Shown in pieces: positions 8,635-16,735 of a stretch of DNA of 64,000 nucleotides. The translations under genes were made by a program, and so were the position numbers. The stretch lies in the NCBI GenBank assembly GCA_048976805.1, contig JBHGUR010000085.1:1-64000 (forward strand). Reading direction: 5' to 3'. This stretch comes from Ectobacillus sp048976805 (lineage in GTDB: Bacteria; Bacillota; Bacilli; Bacillales; Bacillaceae_G). Numbering within the stretch: the stretch's first letter is position 1; each line of letters opens with the position of its first letter. Under the pieces are notes generated by a model. That model was not told the DNA's origin. It worked only from the letters and a program-made list of their open reading frames with translations, and ran no database searches.

Positions 8635-9462
8635 ATGGGATTGTGGTTTACAGAAAAACAAACAGAAAACTTTGGCATTACAATGAAAATTAACCGTACT
8701 TTACATACAGAGCAAACAGAATTTCAAAAGCTTGATATGGTAGAAACAGAAGAGTTTGGCAACATGCTTCTTCTCGACGGCATGGTCATGACTTCGCAAA
8801 AGGACGAGTTCGTCTATCATGAAATGGTAGCGCATGTGCCGCTCTTTACGCATCCAAATCCAGAAAACGTGCTTGTAGTAGGCGGTGGCGACGGCGGCGT
8901 AATCCGCGAAGTATTAAAGCACCCAAGCGTAAAGAAAGCTACGCTTGTTGAAATCGACGGCAAAGTGATCGAGTACTCTAAAAAATATTTGCCTGAAATT
9001 GCAGGTGAGTTGGACAATCCTCGCGTTGAGGTGAAAATCGATGACGGCTTCATGCATATCGCGCAAAGCGAAAATGAGTACGATGTCATCATGGTTGACT
9101 CCACGGAGCCTGTAGGCCCTGCTGTTAACTTATTTACAAAAGGCTTCTATGCAGGCATTTCTAAGGCGCTAAAAGAAGACGGCATCTTCGTAGCGCAAAC
9201 GGACAACCCTTGGTTTACACCGGAGCTGATTTCTAAAGTGTTCAAGGATGTAAAGGAAATCTTCCCGATTACTCGCCTGTATACAGCGAACATTCCGACA
9301 TACCCAAGCGGCCTTTGGACATTTACAATGGGCTCTAAAAAGTATGACCCGCTTGCAGTAAGCGAAGATCGTTTCCACGAAATTGAAACGAAGTACTACA
9401 CAAAAGAGCTTCATAAAGCAGCGTTTGTGTTGCCGAAGTTCGTGGGAGATTTAGTGAAGTAA
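8635..9462 (+). CDS. speE: Polyamine aminopropyltransferase (spermidine synthase)
   Basis: A 275-residue cytosolic enzyme transferring an aminopropyl group from decarboxylated S-adenosylmethionine to putrescine. The nucleotide-binding glycine motif GGGDGG is at 83-88, the acidic ribose-binding residue lies in VEID (103-108), and the catalytic aspartate is in DSTEPVGP (Asp155). Length is usual for the family. An AAAGGCGTG ribosome binding site precedes the ATG. It is followed 65 bp downstream by agmatinase speB, as in B. subtilis, so the pair makes spermidine from agmatine-derived putrescine. Confidence 0.96.
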   Translation: MGLWFTEKQTENFGITMKINRTLHTEQTEFQKLDMVETEEFGNMLLLDGMVMTSQKDEFVYHEMVAHVPLFTHPNPENVLVVGGGDGGVIREVLKHPSVKKATLVEIDGKVIEYSKKYLPEIAGELDNPRVEVKIDDGFMHIAQSENEYDVIMVDSTEPVGPAVNLFTKGFYAGISKALKEDGIFVAQTDNPWFTPELISKVFKDVKEIFPITRLYTANIPTYPSGLWTFTMGSKKYDPLAVSEDRFHEIETKYYTKELHKAAFVLPKFVGDLVK

Positions 9463-9527
9463 TCACATACATCTAATGGGGAGCGCCTTGGACAAGGCGT
9501 TCTTCATACATAAAGGAGGAACTGCAT

Positions 9528-10409
9528 ATGCGTTTTGATGAAGCATATTCCGGCAACGTGTTTATTAAAAGCCACCCGAACTATGAAGAATCCGAAGCGG
9601 TTATTTACGGCATGCCGATGGACTGGACAGTTAGCTTTCGCCCCGGCTCCCGTTTCGGCCCTGCCCGCATTCGCGAGGTATCTATCGGCCTTGAAGAATA
9701 CAGCCCGTATATGGACCGTGAATTAGAAGAAGTAAAATATTTTGACGCAGGCGATATTCCGCTTCCGTTTGGCAACCCGCAGCGCAGCCTTGATATGATT
9801 GAAGAATATATTGATGGGCTTTTGGCTGACGGAAAGTTCCCGCTCGGCCTTGGCGGCGAGCATTTAGTGTCTTGGCCGGTTATTAAAGCGATGTATAAAA
9901 AATATCCAGACCTTGCGATTATCCATATGGATGCGCACACGGACCTTCGCGATTCATATGAAGGTGAGCCGTTATCCCATTCCACGCCAATTAAAAAAGC
10001 GTGCGATTTAATCGGCCCGAAAAACGTGTACTCCTTTGGCATCCGTTCCGGCATGAAGGAAGAGTTCCAATGGGCGAAGGAAGTGGGTATGCCGCTCTTT
10101 AAATTCGACGTGTTAGAGCCGTTGAAAAAAGTATTGCCGGAGCTTGCGGGGCGCCCTGTATATGTAACGATCGACATTGACGTATTAGACCCTGCGCATG
10201 CGCCTGGCACAGGTACATTGGAAGCAGGCGGCATTTCTTCTAAGGAATTGCTGGCTTCTATTATGGAAATCGCCAATTCTGATGTAAATGTAGTCGGCGC
10301 AGACGTTGTGGAAGTAGCTCCTGTTTATGACCATAGTGAGCAAACGCCGATTGTGGCAAGCAAACTCGTTCGTGAAATTTTATTAGGATGGGTGCAAAAG
10401 CGCAAATAG
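9528..10409 (+). CDS. speB: Agmatinase
   Basis: A 293-residue ureohydrolase-family enzyme that converts agmatine to putrescine and urea. All six Mn ligands of the family are visible: His112 (GGGEH), Asp135, His137 and Asp139 (MDAHTD), Asp216 and Asp218 (DIDVLDP). The ATG follows AAAGGAGG. The speE-speB gap contains a short inverted repeat (GCGCCTT / AAGGCGT near 9483-9501) without a U-tract. The gene is closed by a terminator at 10416. Confidence 0.95.
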   Translation: MRFDEAYSGNVFIKSHPNYEESEAVIYGMPMDWTVSFRPGSRFGPARIREVSIGLEEYSPYMDRELEEVKYFDAGDIPLPFGNPQRSLDMIEEYIDGLLADGKFPLGLGGEHLVSWPVIKAMYKKYPDLAIIHMDAHTDLRDSYEGEPLSHSTPIKKACDLIGPKNVYSFGIRSGMKEEFQWAKEVGMPLFKFDVLEPLKKVLPELAGRPVYVTIDIDVLDPAHAPGTGTLEAGGISSKELLASIMEIANSDVNVVGADVVEVAPVYDHSEQTPIVASKLVREILLGWVQKRK

Positions 10410-10415
10410 GAAAAA

Positions 10416-10455
10416 GAAGCTAACTCTCGCCTGGGGGGTTAGCTTCTCCTGTTTT
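10416..10455 (+). terminator. Intrinsic terminator after speB
   Basis: GAAGCTAAC (10416-10424) pairs with GTTAGCTTC (10438-10446), followed by TCCTGTTTTT. Confidence 0.88.
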
Positions 10456-10529
10456 TCGCAAGACGCTGTTTTCTTTTTTTGGTATGATAAACACAGTATG
10501 CTGATTTAGCTTGGAAGGGTGTGCAAAGC

Positions 10530-10970
10530 GTGGACAAACAGCCTGCGGGTGTACCCGTTACATTGAAATTTGTGACACAAATTCGCGAAGGAACACGCAA
10601 GGAAACTATTGCTTTTGAAACAAATGGTCTATACTATGAAAAGGGCCAAAGTACATATTTAACGTTTTTGGAGCCGAATGAACAAGGCGAGGTCAAAACG
10701 GTAATTAAAGTACAGCGTGATGATGTTCTGATTATGCGCTCCGGTGCCGTGTCCATGAGGCAAACGCATAAGAAGGGGCAGTGGACAAACGGAACGTATA
10801 CGAGCGAGCTTGGCAGCTTTCCATTGCAAGCGAAAACAGACAATGTCCTTTTTGAATGGTCGGACAAGCGGAAAAAAGGACAGCTGTTTTTAACATACGC
10901 TTTGCTTCTTGGCGGAAGCGATGCGGGCCGATATACGATTACGATTCATTTTAAGGAGGGACAGCAATGA
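10530..10970 (+). CDS. ywiB: YwiB family protein (DUF1934)
   Basis: A 146-residue small beta-rich (calycin-like) protein of unknown function, identified by family resemblance and by its place just before argS, as in B. subtilis. Two in-frame GTG starts exist. The one at 10530 is preferred because GGAAGG at 10513-10518 is 11 nt upstream, whereas the GTG at 10521 is only 2 nt from it. Its stop overlaps the argS start (ATGA), so the two are translationally coupled. Confidence 0.82.
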   Translation: MDKQPAGVPVTLKFVTQIREGTRKETIAFETNGLYYEKGQSTYLTFLEPNEQGEVKTVIKVQRDDVLIMRSGAVSMRQTHKKGQWTNGTYTSELGSFPLQAKTDNVLFEWSDKRKKGQLFLTYALLLGGSDAGRYTITIHFKEGQQ

Positions 10971-12637
10971 ATTCCTTAGAGCAAGTAAAGGAGTTAGTAA
11001 AAGAAGAAATTAAAGCAGCTGTGCTAAAAGCGGGCTTGGCGGCGGAGGAGCAAATTCCAAACGTTGTGCTCGAAGTGCCGAAGGATAAAACGCACGGCGA
11101 TTATTCTACAAACATGGCGATGCAGCTGGCGCGCGTTGCGAAAAAGGCGCCGCGCATGATTGCCGAAGAGATTGTAAACCACTTTGATAAAGCGAAAGCG
11201 TCCATTGAAAAAATTGAAATCGCCGGGCCAGGGTTCATTAACTTTTATATGGATAACAGCTATTTAACGGATTTAATTCCTGCGATTATGGAAGCAGGCG
11301 AAGCATACGGCGAAACAAATACAGGCAACAGGCAAAAAGTGCAGGTTGAGTTTGTATCCGCAAACCCGACAGGCGACCTGCATTTAGGCCATGCCCGCGG
11401 CGCGGCTGTCGGCGATACACTATGCAACGTATTGGCTAAGGCGGGCTATGATGTGTCCCGCGAGTATTACATTAACGATGCCGGCAACCAAATCCATAAC
11501 TTGGCGCTGTCTGTAGAAGCGCGCTATATGCAGGCGCTTGGCATGGACAAGGAGATGCCGGCAGATGGCTACTACGGCGAAGACGTGATCAATATTGGAA
11601 AGCGCTTGGCGGAGGAATTCGGCGACCGCTATGTAAACGCCGATGAAAAAGAGCGCTATGACTTTTTCCGCGAATACGGCTTAAAGTACGAATTAGAAAA
11701 GCTGAAGAAGGACTTGGAAAACTTCCGCGTCCGCTTTGACGTATGGTATTCTGAAACATCCTTATACGAAAACGGCAAAATTGATGAAGCTCTAGCAGAT
11801 TTGAGAAAGAGCGGCGAAATTTACGAGCAGGACGGCGCGACATGGTTCCGTTCCACAACATACGGCGACGATAAAGACCGCGTGTTGATCAAGCAAGACG
11901 GCTCATACACCTATTTAACGCCGGATATCGCTTACCATCGCGATAAAATCGAGCGCGGCTTTGAAAAGTTGATCAACATTTGGGGCGCGGACCATCACGG
12001 CTACATCCCGCGCATGAAGGCGGCCATCCAGGCGCTAGGACATGATAAAGATACGCTTGAAGTGGAAATTATCCAAATGGTGCAATTGTACCAAAACGGG
12101 GAAAAAGTGAAAATGAGCAAGCGTACAGGGAAAGCTGTTACACTTCGCGAGCTGATGGAAGAAGTAGGAGTGGATGCAATGCGCTATTTCTTTGCGATGC
12201 GCAGCGCGGATTCCCATCTTGACTTCGACATGGACTTAGCTGTATCAAAATCAAATGAAAACCCTGTATATTACGCGCAATATGCGCACGCGCGCGTATG
12301 CAGCATTTTGCGCCAGGGCGAAGAGCTTGGCTTGGCGCAAGCAAGCGCAGCCGATTACAAGCTAATCAGTTCTGAGAAAGAATTTGATCTTCTGAAAAAG
12401 CTGGGCGAGTTCCCGGCAGCAGTGGCGGAAGCGGCGCAAAAACGCCTGCCGCACCGCATGACAAACTATGTGTTTGAATTATCCTCCGCGCTTCATAGCT
12501 TCTACAACGCGGAAAAGGTATTGGATAAAGATAACCTTGAGAAAAGTAAAGCGCGCTATGATTTAATGAAGGCCGTTCAGATTACGCTTAAGAATGCGCT
12601 AGCATTAATCGGCGTTTCTGCACCTGAGAGAATGTAA
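10967..12637 (+). CDS. argS: Arginyl-tRNA synthetase
   Basis: A 556-residue class I aminoacyl-tRNA synthetase charging tRNA-Arg. The ATP-binding signatures are present: HLGH at residues 139-142 and KMSK at 382-385. The N-terminal additional domain and C-terminal DALR anticodon-binding domain (ending in KNALALIGVSAPERM) make a full-length enzyme. It begins inside the ywiB stop codon and is preceded by AAGGAGGG. The hairpin at 12680 ends the operon. Confidence 0.97.
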   Translation: MNSLEQVKELVKEEIKAAVLKAGLAAEEQIPNVVLEVPKDKTHGDYSTNMAMQLARVAKKAPRMIAEEIVNHFDKAKASIEKIEIAGPGFINFYMDNSYLTDLIPAIMEAGEAYGETNTGNRQKVQVEFVSANPTGDLHLGHARGAAVGDTLCNVLAKAGYDVSREYYINDAGNQIHNLALSVEARYMQALGMDKEMPADGYYGEDVINIGKRLAEEFGDRYVNADEKERYDFFREYGLKYELEKLKKDLENFRVRFDVWYSETSLYENGKIDEALADLRKSGEIYEQDGATWFRSTTYGDDKDRVLIKQDGSYTYLTPDIAYHRDKIERGFEKLINIWGADHHGYIPRMKAAIQALGHDKDTLEVEIIQMVQLYQNGEKVKMSKRTGKAVTLRELMEEVGVDAMRYFFAMRSADSHLDFDMDLAVSKSNENPVYYAQYAHARVCSILRQGEELGLAQASAADYKLISSEKEFDLLKKLGEFPAAVAEAAQKRLPHRMTNYVFELSSALHSFYNAEKVLDKDNLEKSKARYDLMKAVQITLKNALALIGVSAPERM

Positions 12638-12679
12638 TAATTTGTTTGGCTAAAAAAGCAGTCTCTTCGAATCAAAACA

Positions 12680-12712
12680 AAAAGGATACCTAACAAAGGT
12701 GTCCTTTTTGTT
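12680..12712 (+). terminator. Intrinsic terminator after argS
   Basis: AAAAGGATACCT (12680-12691) pairs with AGGTGTCCTTTT (12697-12708) with one G-U pair, followed by TGTTT. Confidence 0.88.
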
Positions 12713-12787
12713 TACATAAAATTCGTCCCCGAAAGTTAATTACCTGGAAAGGTTGATAAGACGAACAAGCTTGTGTCAAAGCTCTAT

Positions 12788-13114
12788 CTATGTTGGTGTA
12801 TTATCACTTTGACAATATTGGTAGGTAGGTTTCCAGCGACCATTTTTACATTTATACGTTATATCACCAATACAAGTTGTGGCTCCTTCTCGTTCACATG
12901 GACCCATATCATCAATGGAAAAATTTTGTCCGAAGCCCTGTGACGGACTATCATCCAGACAAAATTCACCTGTAGATTTCCAACGGCCATCTTCACAAAC
13001 GTACCGAACATCACCTCTACAAACCGTAGCTCCCGGTTCTTGACATCGGCTTCCATGAAAGGAAGAATTTTGTCCGAGGTTCTCTGTATTTGTACATTTT
13101 GTTTGATTGTTCAT
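12788..13114 (-). CDS. Small cysteine-rich protein with two tandem modules
   Basis: A 108-residue protein of unknown function with no signal peptide or membrane segment. It consists of two copies of a module, about residues 24-52 and 73-101, both of the form C-x3-GA-T-x-C-x-GD-x2-Y-x-C-x2-GRWK-x-T-x3-C. Each contributes four cysteines, suggesting two small disulfide- or metal-stabilised folds. Similar C-x-G-x-C-x-C-x-G-x-W-x-C units occur in extracellular and surface proteins of other bacteria, but I cannot name a family. GGAGGTGAT precedes the ATG, so it is a real gene. It is AT-rich relative to argS and lies in an accessory patch. Confidence 0.7.
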   Translation of the reverse strand: MNNQTKCTNTENLGQNSSFHGSRCQEPGATVCRGDVRYVCEDGRWKSTGEFCLDDSPSQGFGQNFSIDDMGPCEREGATTCIGDITYKCKNGRWKPTYQYCQSDNTPT

Positions 13115-13216
13115 ATTTTATCACCTCCTAATGATGATTATCTTCTCAATCTGTTTGTGTATTTATTAAGGAAATAAGTGGAGGTAGAGCCGTCAGTCAG
13201 ATGTTTTTTTGTTTAA

Positions 13217-13425
13217 AGCTCTGTTAAAGGTCAATGTTGATTTTTATATCACGTACGTCTGTACATCACGGCTATGCAGATGAATAGCACCTTGCGCTTA
13301 TGTTCTCCCTCTGGTTTTCCTTTGGACGAGGCAGAACTAGACCCTGACCGTTACGATATACGGCCAGGAGCACTCCCCCCCTCTAAAAAGAAGGGTTTAC
13401 ATCAACACTAACGTTTAACACAGCC
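13217..13425. mobile_element. Family B miniature element, copy with 8-bp duplication
   Basis: A 209-bp element beginning AGCTCTGTTAAAG and ending TTTAACACAGCC, flanked by TTGTTTAA at 13209-13216 and 13426-13433. The interior carries the CTCCCTCTGGTTTTCC block shared with the copies at 20356 and 36899 (there inverted). Non-coding. Confidence 0.85.
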
Positions 13426-13433
13426 TTGTTTAA

Positions 13434-13800
13434 AGTTAACAAAATAATTTATTGTATATCATATGCAATTTCAGAATGAGAAATAAAACGGCAAGGGAGC
13501 TACACCCCTAACCGTTTCTATGATGCATAATGTAAAATTTCATGAATCAGATAAAATGTAGAAAAAATGCTGATCTCCCAAGGGGTTGATAGGGAGCCCC
13601 GAGGATTCCCGCTCCTGATAATGACATGTTATGTTAAATGAAAATGGATAAAGTATTCACTTGTTTTTCCTATTTAGACATTCTTCCTAGCATTTTTATT
13701 ATATAGAGAAATTATGGTTTTGTTTTCTAAAAAGGTAAAAGAATATTCAAATACATATTTGATTATATTAACAACTGATGCAACAATATTTAAAACTTCA
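13434..13800. other. AT-rich intergenic region without a recognised gene
   Basis: No ORF with a ribosome binding site is visible. An imperfect hairpin (AAACGG-AGGG / CCCCT-CCGTTT) lies near 13486-13518, and a GC-richer block with short G and C runs lies at 13570-13620. The 100 bases before the next gene are very AT-rich and probably contain its promoter. Confidence 0.5.
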
Positions 13801-13814
13801 AAGGAGATAAAATC

Positions 13815-14237
13815 ATGAAAAAAGTTAGAGTTACTTTAAATGCAATTAAGTGTCATGAAGTGGGTGATGATGCAGGAAGCACTTTAGAAATTTACGGTGA
13901 CTTGTTTGCAAGACAAGTAATTGTAAATGATTTTGGGGATTTCGAATCATTAGTTGAGCACCGTTTGTTTCATAAGCCCTCTGGAGAGGCTATTCATCTT
14001 GGTGAAGGTACACAGTTCCAAATTAATGAATCAAGAGACTTTGAAATTCATCCAAATCAATTTTTATGGGTTGGTGGTCATTTAGCCGAACAAGATGATA
14101 CTAGTGCTAATGATAATATGGGGTTTAATGATGTAAAAATACCTTATGACCTCATTACAACTGACCGTAAAGAAGTGCATTTTCAAGAGAGTGATCAAAT
14201 AGCTAAGGCTATATATACTATAACCCAGTTGCAATAA
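13815..14237 (+). CDS. Hypothetical 140-residue beta-rich protein
   Basis: I do not recognise this protein. It is acidic, lacks a signal peptide, membrane segment or cysteine motif (one Cys at 14), and alternates short hydrophobic and charged stretches as in a beta sandwich. The opening pattern (VRVTLNAIKCHEV, then STLEIYGDLFA) resembles C2-like or jelly-roll domains, but this is only an impression. AAAGGAGATAAAATC precedes the ATG. Its AT-rich codon use differs from the surrounding housekeeping genes, suggesting acquisition together with the nearby Cys-rich gene. Confidence 0.65.
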   Translation: MKKVRVTLNAIKCHEVGDDAGSTLEIYGDLFARQVIVNDFGDFESLVEHRLFHKPSGEAIHLGEGTQFQINESRDFEIHPNQFLWVGGHLAEQDDTSANDNMGFNDVKIPYDLITTDRKEVHFQESDQIAKAIYTITQLQ

Positions 14238-14311
14238 AGAATGAAGGATCTTCGTAATACTGAAAGGGTTAAAGATACTTATAAGTAAAGGGAACTCAAA
14301 TATAAAATAAT

Positions 14312-14360
14312 AAAGAACACTTTCGTCGCTTTTAATAGCTGAAGGAAGTGTTCTTTATTA
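14312..14360 (+). terminator. Intrinsic terminator after the 140-residue gene
   Basis: AAAGAACACTTTC pairs with GGAAGTGTTCTTT across an about 20-nt loop, followed by ATTAATG, which gives only a short U-tract. Confidence 0.6.
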
Positions 14361-14385
14361 ATGAAATGAAGGTCGCTGGTCCTGT

Positions 14386-14610
14386 GAATGGAATCACGCG
14401 AGACAAAGCATATGATGCCGGAAACTAGCTTATGAAATTCGGCAGCGAAACGCTCGCCTACGATGCGAGTGGCAACCGGGCACAGGTGGCATGTACAAGT
14501 ATATATGGAACAAGGCCGGTCAGCTTGTAGCGATTACGAAGCAAGGGGGAAGCACGCCATACAAAAATACGATGATGACGCCGACAACCTTAACCTTCTG
14601 CATAAATAGC
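14386..14610 (+). pseudogene. Remnant of a YD-repeat (RHS-like) protein gene
   Basis: Translation in changing frames gives pieces typical of YD repeats: ITRDKAYDAGN near 14392, then KFGSETLAYDASGNRAQ (frame starting 14432), YKYIWNKAGQLVAITKQGG after a frameshift near 14492, and YDDDADNLNLLHK after a second one near 14572. The text follows the familiar YDxxGN...YxWxxxGxLxxI pattern but has at least two frameshifts and a stop, and is only about 225 bp long. It is the decayed tail or core fragment of a large RHS/wall-associated protein gene. Confidence 0.7.
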
Positions 14611-14619
14611 AATTATTAA

Positions 14620-14735
14620 CGCGAATTTACAATTAATTCGACCCAATTTACAATTAATTCAACCTAACTTGCAATTAATTCGAACCAATTCATAATTAAT
14701 TCAACCAACCCGGACAGGTATTCGTCCGAACCCCG
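14620..14735. repeat. 21-bp tandem repeat with ATTAATT core, locus 1
   Basis: Four units of about CGACCCAATTTACAATTAATT. The ATTAATT cores start at 14632, 14653, 14674 and 14695, exactly 21 bp apart. The array ends in a G/C-rich tail (ACCCGGACAGGTATTCGTCCG). A second array of the same unit lies at 50980-51066. It sits between the pseudogene and the map terminator. Confidence 0.85.
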
Positions 14736-14747
14736 TAAATGAATCTT

Positions 14748-14790
14748 TGTCCAAAAAAGAACTGGGCACGGGAATCCACCCGTGCCCAGT
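14748..14790 (-). terminator. Intrinsic terminator of map
   Basis: ACTGGGCACGGG (14761-14772) pairs with CCCGTGCCCAGT (14779-14790). In minus-strand direction it is followed by TCTTTTTTGG. Confidence 0.9.
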
Positions 14791-14793
14791 TGC

Positions 14794-15540
14794 TTACAGC
14801 GCAGTCAAAATAATAGGTTCGCCTTTTGTCACGACAATTGTATGCTCGCATTGCGCGACCAAGCTTTTATCCGGCGTAACAAACGTCCAGCCGTCCCCGA
14901 GTTCGACGATATGGTTGGCACCGGCGGAAATGAACGGCTCCACCGCCAGCACCATGCCGTCCTTCAACAGCATATTATCCATTGGGTCAAAGTAGTTTAA
15001 AATATGCTCCGGCTCTTCATGGAGGCTGCGGCCGATGCCGTGCCCGGTCAAGTTTTCGATGACGGTAAAGTTGTTTTTGCGCGCCTCATTCATTACCGCG
15101 CGGCCAATTTGGTTTTTGCGCGTGCCTGCTTTTGTTTTCTTCATTGCCGCCCAAAATGCATCTACTGCCACTTGGCACAAGCGCTCCTTTAATTCGTCCC
15201 CTTGCCCAAGAACAAAAGAAATGCCTGTATCCGCATAATAGCCGTCCAGTGCAGCGGAAATATCGATGTTGACTAAGTCACCTTCTTGCAGAACGCGGCC
15301 GCCCGGAATGCCGTGTGCAACCTCTTCGTTCACGCTAATGCAGGTGACGCCCGGAAAATCATATTCCTTTTGCGGAGCGGAATCAGCGCCGTGTTCATCC
15401 AATACTTTTTTTCCGATTAAATCGAGCTCTTTTGTTGTCATCCCCGGCTTTGCCGCTTTTTTCATTTCCTCGCGCGCCAAAGCGACGATGCGGCCAATTT
15501 TCCGCAAGCCCTCGAGGTCTTGTTCGTTTCGAATAATCAT
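14794..15540 (-). CDS. map: Methionine aminopeptidase, type I
   Basis: A 248-residue cytosolic enzyme removing the initiator methionine. The pita-bread ligand residues are in place: Asp93 and Asp104 (NIDISA and YADTG, eleven apart as in the family), the His in GHGIGRSLHEEP, and Glu in AVEPF, plus substrate-binding His76. The ribosome binding site is weak (GAAAGTGG). The gene is downstream of uvsE (83-bp gap) and cls on the same strand, and is a second map gene distinct from the one expected in the ribosomal cluster. Confidence 0.93.
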   Translation of the reverse strand: MIIRNEQDLEGLRKIGRIVALAREEMKKAAKPGMTTKELDLIGKKVLDEHGADSAPQKEYDFPGVTCISVNEEVAHGIPGGRVLQEGDLVNIDISAALDGYYADTGISFVLGQGDELKERLCQVAVDAFWAAMKKTKAGTRKNQIGRAVMNEARKNNFTVIENLTGHGIGRSLHEEPEHILNYFDPMDNMLLKDGMVLAVEPFISAGANHIVELGDGWTFVTPDKSLVAQCEHTIVVTKGEPIILTAL

Positions 15541-15623
15541 GCTAAACCCACTTTCTTGTTGTAGTATATCTCACATGATAGTACCACTTTTCGGGCGTTC
15601 CTTCAAAGCTTTCGAAGCAAGAG

Positions 15624-16577
15624 CTACAGTGCAAATGCAGCTCCTCCTATTCTTTTATACCCCCTCATTTTGGCAAGGTCCTCCATCAGTTGCAGCAGAG
15701 CTTGATCCTTGCGCTTGCTTTCAATCATCACATCAAAATCGCGCCCAACTGTTTTCGCTATTTCAAAAAAAGGCTTTACAAATGAGGCATCCACAAAATC
15801 GGCATGGGAACGAAATTCTGTTTCCGACTTTGGCGAGGAGAGATGCACCTTTGGGGCGAGGTTGGTGTGGTCCCACGTTGAAAAAATGTCCGGCAGCAGC
15901 TTCTCCACGCTTTTCGTTCCTGGGTTTGCTAAGTGGTGATGATAGTCAAATACAAATGGAATCTGTTCCTTTTGGCATATAGCGAGCGTTTCGTCCGCCG
16001 TGTAGGTTTTATCGTCATTTTCAAGCGTCATTTGCTTTTTGATATGGGGAGGCAGCTGCTTTATATTTTCATGAAACCGCATGACAGCCCCCATTTTATC
16101 TCCATAAGCGCCGCCGACATGAATGTTAATATAGGATGTATCTGCGAGGCCCATCGCTTCCAATACATTGTAGTGGTACTCCATGTCGGTAACGGCGTTT
16201 GTTGTAATATGCGGCTTGTCGCTAGTGAACAAGGTGAATTGATTTGGGTGAAAACTAACGCGCAATTTATATTTTTTTATAAGCTGCCCCAGCTCGTCCC
16301 ACATATCGCGGAACAAATTGATATAATCAAAATCAACCTCGGGGTGGGTCGCAAGCGGGACAATGGAAGAAGAAAGCCGGTACAGTTCGATTTCATGCGC
16401 AATATTATAGTGAAGCGTGCGCAGCGTGTGCTGCAGGTTTTGCCTTGTAATCGAGCGCAGCTTTTCATCCCGTTCAGCGGCATTCAGCTGTTTCCAACGT
16501 GTAAATGTCATTGTTTTTGCCGGTGAACAATCCCAAAGGGAAAGCGCATGCGAAACATAACCGAATCGAACCTTCAT
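15624..16577 (-). CDS. uvsE: UV DNA damage endonuclease
   Basis: A 317-residue UvsE/UVDE-family TIM-barrel nuclease that nicks DNA 5' of UV photoproducts, starting an excision route independent of UvrABC. Visible family features are the N-terminal RFGYVSHAL, SFHPNQFTLF, INIHVGGAYGDK, LENDD and FDYHHHLANPG segments carrying the metal-binding His, Glu and Asp residues. AAGGAGAG precedes the ATG. It corresponds to B. subtilis ywjD. A family A element now separates it from cls; without that insert, the cls stop TAA would have run straight into its ribosome binding site. Confidence 0.93.
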   Translation of the reverse strand: MKVRFGYVSHALSLWDCSPAKTMTFTRWKQLNAAERDEKLRSITRQNLQHTLRTLHYNIAHEIELYRLSSSIVPLATHPEVDFDYINLFRDMWDELGQLIKKYKLRVSFHPNQFTLFTSDKPHITTNAVTDMEYHYNVLEAMGLADTSYINIHVGGAYGDKMGAVMRFHENIKQLPPHIKKQMTLENDDKTYTADETLAICQKEQIPFVFDYHHHLANPGTKSVEKLLPDIFSTWDHTNLAPKVHLSSPKSETEFRSHADFVDASFVKPFFEIAKTVGRDFDVMIESKRKDQALLQLMEDLAKMRGYKRIGGAAFAL

Positions 16578-16598
16578 GTTTTTCTCTCCTTATAAAAA

Positions 16599-16735
16599 GG
16601 CCCTGTTAAAGGCTAATGTTGATTTTGATTCCTTTGTCGATTTGGAACGAAAGGCGGCGGCTTCAGCGGGAAAAGCGGCTTGGCCCCGCCCGCGGAAAGC
16701 ATCCGCCTGTAGTGGCAATCAAGTTTAACAAACCC
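16599..16735. mobile_element. Family A miniature element inserted at the cls-uvsE junction
   Basis: A 137-bp inverse-oriented copy beginning GGCCCTGTTA and ending TAACAAACCC, flanked by TATAAAAA at 16591-16598 and 16736-16743. Its last base forms part of the present cls stop codon. Confidence 0.88.

Noticed and set aside
9476..9507. Terminator between speE and speB
   Set aside because: The stem is short and lacks a U-tract, and the two genes normally form one operon.
14386..14610. Active RHS toxin tip
   Set aside because: Only about 75 codons remain, with two frameshifts and no toxin domain.
14620..14735. Possible CRISPR array
   Set aside because: The units are contiguous 21-bp degenerate repeats without unique spacers of constant length, and no cas genes are nearby.
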